The position numbers were made by a program, and so were the translations under genes. The notes beneath the pieces are model-generated. The model saw only the letters and a program-made list of their open reading frames with translations, had not been told where the DNA came from and made no database searches. Of a DNA stretch of 64,000 nt, positions 1-8,488 are shown one piece after another. Location: contig NZ_JAHKPZ010000036.1 in NCBI RefSeq assembly GCF_018860825.1, forward strand, positions 106,597 through 170,596, written 5' to 3'. Within the stretch, counting starts at the first letter, position 1; each line of letters opens with the position of its first letter. The DNA comes from Lacinutrix sp. C3R15. Its GTDB lineage: Bacteria; Bacteroidota; Bacteroidia; Flavobacteriales; Flavobacteriaceae.

Positions 1-492
1 ACACATCACGTCCACGCAGATTTAATGGTCTTCGAAAAAGATGTTTATAAAGTAAAAAAAGGTCAAAAAGTAACCTTTAATGTTCAATCTACTCAAAATG
101 AAGAATTAATTGCAGAAATCTATTCGGTAAGCAAAACATTCGAAGATAACCCTAAAGCAGTACACGTTCACGCAGAAATTGAAAATAAAAAAGGTAATTT
201 AATTCCAGGAATGTATATCCAAGGTAAAATTCAAGTTGAAAATACAAAAACAAGAGCATTACCAGAAAGTGCCATTATAAAAGAAGGCGATACCTATTTT
301 GTGTTTTCTGTAGAAAAGGAAAATGAAGATTGGAGTTTCAAACCAGTCGAAGTCATTTTAGGAGCTAAAGATGGTAATTGGATAGCTGTAGAGTTTACTA
401 AAGAAATCGAAACGAGTACAAAATTCGCTTATAATAATGCCTACTACCTTATTGCAGAAATGAAAAAAGGTGAAGCAGAACACGAACATTAA
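1..492 (+). CDS. RND efflux periplasmic adaptor, C-terminal part (partial)
   Basis: The reading frame is open from the first base of the window, so the gene begins upstream and only the last 163 residues are seen. The first residues (THHVHADLMVFEKD) and the following VKKGQKV stretch match the beta-barrel region of CusB/CzcB-type membrane fusion proteins, which link an inner-membrane RND pump to an outer-membrane channel in the periplasm. The tail ends in a small His/Glu cluster (EHEH). A Fur-family gene follows after 3 bases and a metal P-type ATPase after that, so a divalent metal such as zinc, cadmium or cobalt, or copper, is the likely substrate. The metal itself cannot be decided from this fragment. 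Confidence 0.8.
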   Translation, partial: THHVHADLMVFEKDVYKVKKGQKVTFNVQSTQNEELIAEIYSVSKTFEDNPKAVHVHAEIENKKGNLIPGMYIQGKIQVENTKTRALPESAIIKEGDTYFVFSVEKENEDWSFKPVEVILGAKDGNWIAVEFTKEIETSTKFAYNNAYYLIAEMKKGEAEHEH

Positions 493-495
493 ATT

Positions 496-909
496 ATGCA
501 AACTATAGAACAATTATTAGAGTCAAAAGAGATACGTGTTACAGCAATGCGATTACTTATATATAAGTTTCTTGCACAAAAACAAATAGCAGTTACATTA
601 AGCGATATTGAAAATGCTTTTGAAAAAGCAGATAGAACCACCTTATACAGAACAGTTAAAACATTTGAAGAAAAAGCAATTGTTCATCAAATAGACGACG
701 GTACAGGTATTACTAAATATGCCCTTTGTGAGCAAGGATGCAGTTGTGAAATTGAAACCGATTTACATTTACACTTTCATTGTAATAATTGTAACGAAAC
801 TATATGTTTAACAGAACATAAAATACCTCAAATAAAAGTGCCTGATGGTTTTGTTTCTGAAAACGTCAACTTGGTTGTAAAAGGTATTTGTGATAAATGT
901 AGTAGCTAA
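496..909 (+). CDS. Fur-family metal-responsive transcriptional regulator
   Basis: This 137-residue protein has the Fur layout: an N-terminal winged helix with the recognition-helix motif DRTTLYRTVKTFEE (about residues 46-59) and a C-terminal metal-binding and dimerisation half. HLHFHCNNC at 91-99 supplies His ligands and the pair C96/C99. C132/C135 near the end form the second half of the structural zinc site. It starts 3 bases after the efflux adaptor and sits 57 bases before the P-type ATPase gene, so it probably senses the exported metal and represses this locus. Family membership is clear. Whether it answers to zinc, iron or peroxide cannot be told from sequence alone. Confidence 0.88.
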   Translation: MQTIEQLLESKEIRVTAMRLLIYKFLAQKQIAVTLSDIENAFEKADRTTLYRTVKTFEEKAIVHQIDDGTGITKYALCEQGCSCEIETDLHLHFHCNNCNETICLTEHKIPQIKVPDGFVSENVNLVVKGICDKCSS

Positions 910-966
910 CAATGCACTTCCATTGCAGTCAATTTTAAAGCATCTTTGAATTAAATTTAAGTATCA

Positions 967-2919
967 ATGAAAAAAAAGAAACTCAATTTAAGAGATATAA
1001 AACCTAATTCTGAAAAAGAACACAGTCACGATGATGGTCATAATCACAGTAAAGGTTCCAATAATTTTAAAGCATATAGTGCAGCGATAGTAAGTTTTGT
1101 AATGCTAATCATTGGTATTACTTTAGATTATTTTGATATTAATTTTTTTAGAGATTGGATTCGCATTGTTTGGTATATCATAGCATATATACCTGTTGGA
1201 TTTCCTGTTGTAAAAGAAGGATGGAAAAGTATTAAAAAAGGTGATGTCTTTACAGAATTTTTTTTAATGTCAATCGCAACCATTGGTGCGTTTATTATTG
1301 GTGAATATCCTGAAGGTGTTGCAGTAATGCTATTTTATGCAGTAGGCGAATTATTTCAAAGCACAGCAGTTAATAGAGCAAAATCAAACATTAAAGCATT
1401 GCTTGATGTTAGACCAAAGGAAGCGTTAGTTTATCGAAATAAAGATTATGTTTCTGTAAATCCTGAAGCCGTAAATATTGGCGAAAAGATACAAGTACGT
1501 GTTGGCGAAAAAGTACCTTTAGATGGTGTTTTTTTGTCTGAAAAAGGATCATTTAACACAGCAGCTTTAACTGGTGAAAGTAAACCAGATACCATTGCCA
1601 AAGGTGAAAAAGTATTTGCAGGAAGTATCAATCTCAATGGTGTTATAGAAATTGAAACCACCAAAGAATTTAAAGACAGTTCCATTGCTCGTATTCTCGA
1701 TATGGTTCAAAATGCAACAGCTCGTAAATCTAAAACCGAATTATTCATAAGGAAGTTTGCACGTATTTACACACCAATTGTTGTGTTTTTAGCCATAGGC
1801 GTTACATTATTACCTTATTTTATTGTCGATGGTTATGTCTTTAGAGATTGGTTGTATAGAGCTTTAATTTTCTTGGTAATATCTTGTCCTTGTGCTTTAG
1901 TTATTTCAATTCCATTGGGTTATTTCGGTGGTTTAGGAGCAGCTTCAAAAAACGGTATTCTATTTAAAGGTGCTTCTTTTCTTGATGCTATGACCAAAAT
2001 TAATACGTTGGTTATGGATAAAACGGGTACAGTTACCAAAGGTGTTTTTAAAATCAAAAAAGTAAAAGCAATCAGTTGGGAAGAAACTGAATTTATGAAA
2101 TACTTAATGGCGATGGAAGAGCAATCTACGCATCCAATTGCTAAAGCCATTTTAGAATACAAAGCAAATGGAGCAGATTTTAATGCTACCAAAGTTTCAG
2201 AAATAGCAGGAAAAGGTTTAAAAGGAATTGTAAACGGAAAAACTGTTTTAGTTGGAAACAAAGCATTAATGACTGCCAATAATATTGAAGTTGCAAAAGA
2301 AATCGACACTATTGTAGAATCTATTGTTTTAGTTTCAATTGGTAATAAGTTTGCTGGTTATGTTGTCATTGCAGACGAATTGAAAGAAGATGCCAAAGAA
2401 ACCATAACCAATTTGCACAAAGTCGGTATTTCTAAAATAATGATGCTTTCCGGGGATAAAGATTCCATTACTCAAAAAGTAGCTTCTCAATTAAACATTG
2501 AAAAAGCAAAAGGTGGTTTATTACCCGAAGATAAATTGAATGAAGTTGAAACTTTAAAACAAAATTCCAAAAATAAAATAGCCTTTATTGGCGATGGTAT
2601 TAATGACGCACCAGTTTTAGCAGCAAGTGATGTAGGTATTGCAATGGGAGGTTTAGGAAGTGATGTTGCCATTGAAACTGCTGATGTCATTATCCAAACA
2701 GACCAACCTTCAAAAGTAGTTAAAGCAATAAAAATTAGTCGTTCTACTCGAAAAATTGTTTGGCAGAATATCATTTTAGCTTTTGGTGTTAAAATAGTTG
2801 TTTTAATATTAGGTGCAGGTGGTTTAGCAACAATGTGGGAAGCTGTATTTGCTGATGTAGGTGTTGCGTTATTAGCAATTTTGAATGCTGTAAGATTACA
2901 ACGAATGCAATGGCGTTAA
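967..2919 (+). CDS. Heavy-metal-translocating P1B-type ATPase (Zn/Cd/Co type)
   Basis: A 650-residue inner-membrane metal exporter. The sequence shows the metal-channel motif CPC at 307-309, the phosphorylated aspartate D351 in DKTGT, the GDGINDAP hinge near residue 545, and about six to eight membrane helices. Instead of the usual N-terminal ferredoxin-like HMA domain it carries a short His-rich stretch (HSHDDGHNHS, residues 19-28), as in several Bacteroidota Zn/Cd/Co pumps. It lies downstream of the Fur-family gene in the same direction and probably belongs to the same metal-resistance unit as the RND adaptor. Family assignment is firm; the exact metal is inferred. Confidence 0.93.
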   Translation: MKKKKLNLRDIKPNSEKEHSHDDGHNHSKGSNNFKAYSAAIVSFVMLIIGITLDYFDINFFRDWIRIVWYIIAYIPVGFPVVKEGWKSIKKGDVFTEFFLMSIATIGAFIIGEYPEGVAVMLFYAVGELFQSTAVNRAKSNIKALLDVRPKEALVYRNKDYVSVNPEAVNIGEKIQVRVGEKVPLDGVFLSEKGSFNTAALTGESKPDTIAKGEKVFAGSINLNGVIEIETTKEFKDSSIARILDMVQNATARKSKTELFIRKFARIYTPIVVFLAIGVTLLPYFIVDGYVFRDWLYRALIFLVISCPCALVISIPLGYFGGLGAASKNGILFKGASFLDAMTKINTLVMDKTGTVTKGVFKIKKVKAISWEETEFMKYLMAMEEQSTHPIAKAILEYKANGADFNATKVSEIAGKGLKGIVNGKTVLVGNKALMTANNIEVAKEIDTIVESIVLVSIGNKFAGYVVIADELKEDAKETITNLHKVGISKIMMLSGDKDSITQKVASQLNIEKAKGGLLPEDKLNEVETLKQNSKNKIAFIGDGINDAPVLAASDVGIAMGGLGSDVAIETADVIIQTDQPSKVVKAIKISRSTRKIVWQNIILAFGVKIVVLILGAGGLATMWEAVFADVGVALLAILNAVRLQRMQWR

Positions 2920-3008
2920 ATAATTAAAGTCATTGTATTTATTTTAATTTTTTTAAAGTAAAGTATTTTTAAACAAACCAGATTTATTGTCCTCATAACT
3001 ACTGTAAG

Positions 3009-3854
3009 TTGAAAAAAATTGAAAGAATAGTAAAAAAATTAGATTCTAATTTAGATTTTTTAGAAAAAGAAATTGAAGGCGTTTTAGAGAAGTCTGAAGA
3101 GGGTATTAAGGTAACTCAAAGAGCTCTTGAACAAATAAGAGAACTTTTGTTAAAACGAAAATCAGCATCAACTTCTGATGAAATCTATTTTTTCAAAAAT
3201 ATTAAGCCTCAAGTTTTTAGTAAATTAATTTATTATGTGAAATTATTTAGTATTGAAAGTAAAAGACCAAGAAGTAGTAACAAATCTCAAGTAAAGTATT
3301 TTAACAAACATATAGATAGGTTGCAAAATTATTTTAATGATAATTTAGAGTTTTATCATTATTATAGACGAGGTGCTACTTTTTTGGATAACGAATATTT
3401 TATAAGAGGAAAAGCTAATATTCGTTTATTTCCAGATTCTCTTTCTTTTTTCGCAGATGATAAATTTTCTACAAGCCACGATTCTACTGTAGCCACAATT
3501 CTTGCTTATGATATGCTAATAATTTATTTAAAAACTGAAATTGATAAACTTGAAAATAACAATGGTATGGAAGCAAATTATAACGCTTTTCAAAAGCAAT
3601 CAAAATTATTTTGGACAGGTAATAAAACAGATTTAATAGAACTCATTTATGCACTTCATAGTTCTGGAGTAATAAATAGTGGAACAGCAGATATTAAAGA
3701 GGTAGCCTTAATTTGCGAACAAATGTTTAACGTTAGTTTGGGCGATTATTACAGAACTTTTTTAGAAATCCGTTCACGCAAAATAAATCAAACAAAATTC
3801 ATTGATAAACTAAAAGAGTCTTTAGTAGATAAAATGCTAGAATCTGATGAATAA
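3009..3854 (+). CDS. RteC domain-containing protein
   Basis: This 281-residue soluble protein resembles RteC, the regulator that controls excision of CTnDOT-type conjugative transposons in Bacteroides. Its length and the helical layout (EKEIEGV..., YFNKHIDRLQNYFNDNLEFYHYYRRG, the LYYAL-like Asp/Leu-rich middle, and the NVSLGDYYRTFLEIRSRK C-terminal segment) fit the family. The start is a TTG, chosen because no ATG is available before the conserved region. It opens the mobile-element segment and is followed by a palindrome and a terminator. Its role in element control is inferred from the family. Confidence 0.82.
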   Translation: MKKIERIVKKLDSNLDFLEKEIEGVLEKSEEGIKVTQRALEQIRELLLKRKSASTSDEIYFFKNIKPQVFSKLIYYVKLFSIESKRPRSSNKSQVKYFNKHIDRLQNYFNDNLEFYHYYRRGATFLDNEYFIRGKANIRLFPDSLSFFADDKFSTSHDSTVATILAYDMLIIYLKTEIDKLENNNGMEANYNAFQKQSKLFWTGNKTDLIELIYALHSSGVINSGTADIKEVALICEQMFNVSLGDYYRTFLEIRSRKINQTKFIDKLKESLVDKMLESDE

Positions 3855-3873
3855 ACACCCAACTTGGGTGTTT
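3853..3873. repeat. Palindrome copy 1 (ACACCCAA-n-TTGGGTGT)
   Basis: A perfect 10+1+10 inverted repeat that starts at the rteC stop codon. Its inner 17 bases recur at 3981-3997 with only the centre base complemented. Both copies lie between the RteC gene and the next gene, so they look like a paired protein-binding site or recombination-related site rather than only RNA structure. Confidence 0.75.
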
Positions 3874-3874
3874 T

Positions 3875-3911
3875 AAAGAGCAAATAATTATCATAGTATT
3901 TGCTCTTTTTT
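3875..3911 (+). terminator. Intrinsic terminator after rteC-like gene
   Basis: A perfect 12-bp stem (3875-3886 with 3897-3908) with a 10-base loop runs straight into a T tract. It follows the RteC gene and would end its transcript, separating it from the downstream HTH gene. Confidence 0.8.
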
Positions 3912-3980
3912 ATTGCCTATGTTTTACAAGTAAAACATTAAAACAAATCAATGTAACTCATTAAATATGAGCGTATAAAA

Positions 3981-3997
3981 ACACCCAAGTTGGGTGT
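3981..3997. repeat. Palindrome copy 2 (ACACCCAA-n-TTGGGTGT)
   Basis: The second perfect copy (8+1+8) of the palindrome at 3853-3873, 126 bases away and upstream of the HTH gene. The stretch 3912-4114 around it holds no gene that I can see. Confidence 0.75.
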
Positions 3998-4114
3998 AAC
4001 TTGTGAAAAACACTCAATAATTCACTTCATATTTGCTAAACGAAAGTCAAATCACAGATTCACGAATACCTATTTGAAAAAAACATTCTAACTCGTGAAT
4101 TAAATCAATTTAAT

Positions 4115-4156
4115 AGCTGCCATTGATAACGAAAGTTTGATGTGGTAGCTGTTTTT
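4115..4156 (+). promoter_or_regulatory. Leader hairpin with T-run upstream of HTH gene
   Basis: The sequence 4115-4123 can pair with 4142-4150 (nine pairs, two of them G-U), followed by a run of five T. It lies 18 bases before the start codon of the HTH gene and could be a leader terminator or attenuator. This is based on visible complementarity only. Confidence 0.35.
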
Positions 4157-4173
4157 AACTTAAATCGTTTACT

Positions 4174-4452
4174 ATGGCAGCAACAATTATTACAACCGAA
4201 GATCTTCACGAATTCAAATTAGAATTATTAGAAGGTATTAAAACAATCATCAATAACAAAACAGGTTTAGCCACTAAAAAATGGTTAAAATCACCAGAAG
4301 TTCGCGACCTGTTAAGTATTTCACCAGGTACATTACAAAACTTACGAATTAACGGAACGTTACCATACACTAAAGTTGGTGGTGTTATTTATTACGATTA
4401 TGATGATATTCAAAAAGTAATGCAAGACAATAGAATACACAACAAGTTTTAA
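4174..4452 (+). CDS. Helix-turn-helix (excisionase/MerR-like) DNA-binding protein
   Basis: A 92-residue protein whose second half (KKWLKSPEVRDLLSISPGTLQNLRINGTLPYTKVGG) is the winged helix of the HTH_17/excisionase-like family, with a helix-turn-helix followed by a wing. Proteins of this size and pattern are common in Bacteroidota mobile elements, next to RteC and replication genes, where they act as regulators or recombination directionality factors. It precedes the replication-type gene by 33 bases and probably forms one operon with it. The biochemical role is inferred from family and neighbours. Confidence 0.8.
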   Translation: MAATIITTEDLHEFKLELLEGIKTIINNKTGLATKKWLKSPEVRDLLSISPGTLQNLRINGTLPYTKVGGVIYYDYDDIQKVMQDNRIHNKF

Positions 4453-4485
4453 TGCCACTTTAAGTGCAGCTAAAACACCTATTCT

Positions 4486-5151
4486 ATGCAAAAAGTTAAT
4501 TATATAAAACACCTAAAAGGTGTATTTATTCAATTCTCTAAAGACAACCGTTTAAATCCAACACATATAAGTTTATATATAGCATTATTCCAAATCTGGA
4601 ATAACAATCGGTTTTTAGACGAATTTTATATCAATCGAGAAGAAGTAATGAGCTTTTCAAAGATAGGCTCTAAATCAACATATCATAAATGTATTAAAGA
4701 GCTAAATCATTGGAAATATATTATTTACTATCCATCACACAATCCATTTAAGGGAAGTAAAATTAAGATGTTCAATTTTGAGACAAGTTATAAACAAGTT
4801 ATGGACTCATACAATCCTATAAACGGACAAGCACTGGTATCTAATAATAAACATATACAAACTAATAAAAACATTAATAAACTTGACCAGCCAAAAAATG
4901 AAAATGATGTTATTACTTTTTTTAAAAATGAAAAATGGCCAATAATTGAAGCTCAAAAATTTTTTAATCATTATCAAGGTATTGGTTGGAAAGTAGGTGG
5001 AAAAACAAAAATTGTCAATTGGCAAGCTACTGCTAAAAATTGGATGCTAAAAGCTGAAGAAATAAAAACAAAAATAAATCAAAAAGCAGTTAGCCAAAAT
5101 CAAGACAACCTAAAGACAAGTAAAAACAAAAACTACAATGAGCCTTTATAA
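4486..5151 (+). CDS. Replication-initiation-type protein of a mobile element (tentative)
   Basis: 221 residues, soluble. The N-terminal half (KGVFIQFSKDNRLNPTHIS, then INREEVMSFSKIGSKSTYHKCI) looks like the winged-helix domain found in mobile-element replication or transcription-regulator proteins of Flavobacteria. The C-terminal part (WPIIEAQKFFNHYQ..GWKVGGKTKIVNWQATAKNWM) resembles the DnaD-like tail that binds DNA or a helicase loader. A DnaC-like ATPase follows 48 bases downstream, which fits a primosome-like pair for element replication. I recognise the pattern but not a characterised homologue. Confidence 0.6.
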   Translation: MQKVNYIKHLKGVFIQFSKDNRLNPTHISLYIALFQIWNNNRFLDEFYINREEVMSFSKIGSKSTYHKCIKELNHWKYIIYYPSHNPFKGSKIKMFNFETSYKQVMDSYNPINGQALVSNNKHIQTNKNINKLDQPKNENDVITFFKNEKWPIIEAQKFFNHYQGIGWKVGGKTKIVNWQATAKNWMLKAEEIKTKINQKAVSQNQDNLKTSKNKNYNEPL

Positions 5152-5199
5152 CGCTTTGCGTCATACGGCGCTTATTTCAGTAACTCACTATCTAAAACT

Positions 5200-5862
5200 A
5201 TGAATAAGATACAACCACATATTATAAAAGAAGGAGGTGTTCAATACCAATTAGGAGAATTTAATAACAATAATATTTCATACGATTTCAAAAAAATATT
5301 AATTTATCTTGATGCAAAAGGAAAGCTGCTCTTTGGTAAAAACTTTAAAATCTATGAAGAAGATGAGGTTATTTTATATAAACTATGTGTCTATTTTATA
5401 AGTGATTTTGAGGCTTGCAAAAAATTAGAAATAGATCCAAACAAAGGGATATTATTATCGGGACCTGTAGGCTGTGGTAAAACAAGTTTAATGAAATTAT
5501 TAAGGTTTATGGTACCACATCAAAAACCGTATGAACTAATTCCTGCTAGAAATATCACATTCGCATTTAATAATATTGGTTACAAAACTATTGAAGAATA
5601 TGGTAATAGTAGTTTTTATTGTTTTGATGATTTAGGTGTTGAATCAACTGGTCGTCATTTTGGTAAAGATTGTAATGTAATGGGAGAAATTCTTTTATCT
5701 CGTTACGATTTATTCCTAAAAAGAAAAATAAGAACACACGCTACAACCAACCTAAATGCACAAGAATTAGAAGAAAGATATGGTAATCGTGTACGTTCTC
5801 GAATGCGAGAATTATTTAATTTAGTTGCTTTTGATAAGGAAAGTGTTGATAAGAGAGTTTAA
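5200..5862 (+). CDS. DnaC/IstB-like AAA+ ATPase
   Basis: 220 residues with one P-loop ATPase domain: Walker A GPVGCGKT at 88-95, Walker B FYCFDDLG at about 139-146, and a sensor/arginine-finger segment (THATTNLNAQELEERYGNRVRSRMRE, about 179-204). The pattern matches helicase-loader-type ATPases (DnaC/IstB class), which put the replicative helicase on DNA. It pairs with the replication-type gene just upstream. No transposase is adjacent, so an IstB role in an IS21 element is unlikely. Confidence 0.75.
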   Translation: MNKIQPHIIKEGGVQYQLGEFNNNNISYDFKKILIYLDAKGKLLFGKNFKIYEEDEVILYKLCVYFISDFEACKKLEIDPNKGILLSGPVGCGKTSLMKLLRFMVPHQKPYELIPARNITFAFNNIGYKTIEEYGNSSFYCFDDLGVESTGRHFGKDCNVMGEILLSRYDLFLKRKIRTHATTNLNAQELEERYGNRVRSRMRELFNLVAFDKESVDKRV

Positions 5863-5880
5863 AAGAATTATAAACTTGCA

Positions 5881-5910
5881 TTGCTATTCGGTTTCAACTC
5901 AATATATTTG
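5881..5910 (+). promoter_or_regulatory. Promoter of the HTH-GHKL-HNH-methyltransferase operon
   Basis: TTG at 5881-5883, a 19-base spacer and TATATTTG at 5903-5910 match the Bacteroidota vegetative promoter (TTG-N19-TAnnTTTG). Transcription should start near 5917, 20 bases before the ATG at 5938. The box also shows that the in-frame TTG at 5881 is not a start codon. Confidence 0.75.
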
Positions 5911-5937
5911 TCTAATACACTAATTAATTGTACTTCT

Positions 5938-6144
5938 ATGACTATAAATCGTATAAAAGTAGTTTTAGCTGAAAAAAATAAAAAGAATAAATGGTTAGCT
6001 CAAGAACTTGGTAAAAGTCAATCTACCATTTCAAATTGGTGTACGAATGAAAGTCAACCATCTTTAGAAACCCTTATTGATATAGCTAATGTTATAGATG
6101 TGGACGTAAGAGAATTAATTAATTCAACGAAAACTAATGAGTAG
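5938..6144 (+). CDS. XRE-family helix-turn-helix regulator
   Basis: A 68-residue Cro/C1-type repressor: IKVVLAEKNKKNKWLAQELG, then the recognition region KSQSTISNWCTNESQPSLETL and the usual end of the five-helix fold (DIANVIDVDVRELI). The ATG at 5938 is preferred because the upstream in-frame TTG lies in the -33 promoter element. The gene overlaps the next one by 8 bases, so the two are translationally coupled. Small XRE proteins at the head of restriction or defence operons usually repress their own promoter, which is the likely role here. Confidence 0.85.
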   Translation: MTINRIKVVLAEKNKKNKWLAQELGKSQSTISNWCTNESQPSLETLIDIANVIDVDVRELINSTKTNE

Positions 6145-8488
6145 TAAAATTGACAATGTAAAATTAGAGCTTACAGCTTTACTATCTAAAAATCCTCCTG
6201 ATTTTGGTAAGATTTTATCTCTTTCTAATGAATTAGCTAAACTAGATCCAGATCATCAAAGATTTTTTGTTGATGCAAAAACTCTAATACACTTAGGAAG
6301 AGATAGTATTAAAGATCATTCTACTGCGCTACTAGAATTAGTAAAGAACAGTTATGATGCAGATGCTAAAAATGTAGACATTGAAATATTCTCTATAACC
6401 ACAGATTCAATAAGAGTAGCAGATAATGGCTTCGGTATGACCGAAGATGAATTGAAAAATAATTGGTTAAGAATTGGTTTTTCAGAGAAACGTCAGCAGA
6501 AAAAAAGCAAATTAGGAAGAAGAAAAACTGGAGAAAAAGGTATTGGAAGAATTTCAACTGATAGACTAGGTTCTCAACTAGAAATAAGAACAAAATCAAA
6601 AGATTCTGAACTGACTGGGATAAAATTAAATTGGGATGATTTCGATGTTGAAGGTAAAAATATATCTGATATTAGAGTGCAATTATTTAAACCTGATTCA
6701 ATAAGTTTACCCAAGCTTTTAGGAGAGGATGCAAAAACTGGTACTGAAATTCTTATATCTAAACAAAGACAACCTTGGAGTAAAAATAATATTGAAAATC
6801 TATATCAAGAATTATCAGCTTTAACACCACCATTTGAAGATGTTGTTGATTTTGATATTTCATTAATTAATGATATCCAGCCAACTATTTCTGAAAAAAT
6901 AGATACTAACTATTTAAATGCTGCAGAAATAGAAATTGAAGCTTATTATGATGGAAAAGGTTCAGAAATAGTTTATACATATTGGGACAAGTATAATAAA
7001 AAAGAAATAATCGAAAAAATTGATTGGCAAAATCTAATTTCTAAATCTAATTTAAAAGATTCACACGATTTATCTGATTCATTGAGATGTGGTCCAGTTA
7101 CACTTAAATTATATTTCTTTTTAAGGGAATCAGCATCTGTTAGAGATATGGATTTTAACCTTAGTTCGCTTAGAGAGTTCTTGGATAATAATGCAGGTAT
7201 AAAAGTCTATAGAGATAAGATTGTTGTAAAACCTTATGGTTTTCCTAGTTCACAATTTGGTTATGATTGGTTGGAATTAGCAGATAGAAAAGCAAAAGAT
7301 CCAGCTGGTTTAAGTAGAGCAGAAAATTATAGGGTAACTCCTAATCAATTAGTTGGCGGTGTTTTCATTACAAGAGACTCAAATGTTGAATTGGCAGATA
7401 GTGCTGCAAGAGAAGGTTTAGTAGAATCAGAAGCCTTTTATGATTTACGTAGCCTAACTTTAGGTTCAATAAATATGCTTGAATCATATAGAACAAAGTT
7501 GATTCCAAAAATTAAAAGTTCAAAAGCAGGTACTAAGAAGTCTTCAACAGAAACACAGACAGATAAATTAATAAAAGCTTTATCAAACATTGAGCAAGAT
7601 TTAGATGATATTAATTCTGATATTCAAGACAGTAAAGATATTGATGTAGACACAAAAATAAAAGTACAGAAAAACATTACAAATCTAAGTCGTACAACTA
7701 GTAAAGTCGAAAAGACTATTACAGATTTACTTAACTGGAATAGAACTTTGAGTGGTTTAGCAACAATAGGTATATCATCTGCAGTGTTTGGTCACGAAAC
7801 AGAAGGATCTATTACTCAGTTTAAAGGCTCTGTTTCAACTGCAAAATTATTATTAAAAAGAAAAGAGCCTAACATAGAGAAAGCACTTTCAGAACTTGAC
7901 AAAGCAATTCGTTATTCTAAAAGAGTAGCTGCTTGGGGTGCCTATGCTTTAACAAGAGTTCAGCGTGAAAAAAGAAACAAAAAAAATACTAATATAAAAC
8001 GAACAATAGAATCTGTGGTTAATGAATTAAAACCTGCTTTCTCAGCAGCTTCTATTTCTATTGATTCGATATTGAAGAATATGTTTTCCAATACATATCA
8101 AATGGATATAGAAACTATTCTAATAAATCTATTAACTAATTCTTATACTGCTGCAACTCAAAAATCTGGTGATAGAAAAATTGTTATTACTCTATCTTTT
8201 AAAGATAAGAAAAAATCTAAAAAATCAATTATAGAAGGCTATATGATAACGGTTTCAGATTCTGGACCAGGTGTATCAAAAGAATTTAGTCATAGAGTAT
8301 TTGAACCTTTATTTTCAACCAAACTTAATCCTTCAAAAGGAAGTAAAAGTATAGGAACAGGTTTAGGGTTAACTGTTGTTAGCTCTATAGTTAGAGATTT
8401 AAAAGGAGAAATATCCTTTGATCAAGACCCAATATTAAAAGGAGCTCGCTTTAAAGTATGGCTGCCAATAGAGAAAAAAAATGAATAG
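6137..8488 (+). CDS. Double-GHKL ATPase / histidine-kinase-like protein
   Basis: A 783-residue soluble protein with two separate GHKL (Bergerat-fold) ATP sites. The first, Hsp90/MutL/MORC-like, has the N box ELVKNSYDAD (67-76), DNGFGM (96-101) and the lid GEKGIGR (132-138). The second, at the C-terminus, is histidine-kinase-like with NLLTNSY (665-671), DSGPG (708-712) and GTGLGL (740-745). Between them lies a helical segment with a possible phospho-acceptor H553 in FGHETEG, like a DHp domain. There is no membrane segment or sensor domain. It overlaps the receiver gene downstream by 8 bases. I infer a cytoplasmic sensor/kinase that feeds the receiver in a defence or restriction-like module. 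The exact reaction is unknown. Confidence 0.8.
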   Translation: MSSKIDNVKLELTALLSKNPPDFGKILSLSNELAKLDPDHQRFFVDAKTLIHLGRDSIKDHSTALLELVKNSYDADAKNVDIEIFSITTDSIRVADNGFGMTEDELKNNWLRIGFSEKRQQKKSKLGRRKTGEKGIGRISTDRLGSQLEIRTKSKDSELTGIKLNWDDFDVEGKNISDIRVQLFKPDSISLPKLLGEDAKTGTEILISKQRQPWSKNNIENLYQELSALTPPFEDVVDFDISLINDIQPTISEKIDTNYLNAAEIEIEAYYDGKGSEIVYTYWDKYNKKEIIEKIDWQNLISKSNLKDSHDLSDSLRCGPVTLKLYFFLRESASVRDMDFNLSSLREFLDNNAGIKVYRDKIVVKPYGFPSSQFGYDWLELADRKAKDPAGLSRAENYRVTPNQLVGGVFITRDSNVELADSAAREGLVESEAFYDLRSLTLGSINMLESYRTKLIPKIKSSKAGTKKSSTETQTDKLIKALSNIEQDLDDINSDIQDSKDIDVDTKIKVQKNITNLSRTTSKVEKTITDLLNWNRTLSGLATIGISSAVFGHETEGSITQFKGSVSTAKLLLKRKEPNIEKALSELDKAIRYSKRVAAWGAYALTRVQREKRNKKNTNIKRTIESVVNELKPAFSAASISIDSILKNMFSNTYQMDIETILINLLTNSYTAATQKSGDRKIVITLSFKDKKKSKKSIIEGYMITVSDSGPGVSKEFSHRVFEPLFSTKLNPSKGSKSIGTGLGLTVVSSIVRDLKGEISFDQDPILKGARFKVWLPIEKKNE

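Noticed and set aside
5200..5862. IstB of an IS21 element
   Set aside because: No IstA transposase or IS ends are nearby; the partner gene is of replication type.
5881..5937. Longer XRE protein beginning at TTG 5881
   Set aside because: The TTG is the -33 element of a perfect promoter whose transcript starts after it, and the extra residues are unlike XRE proteins.
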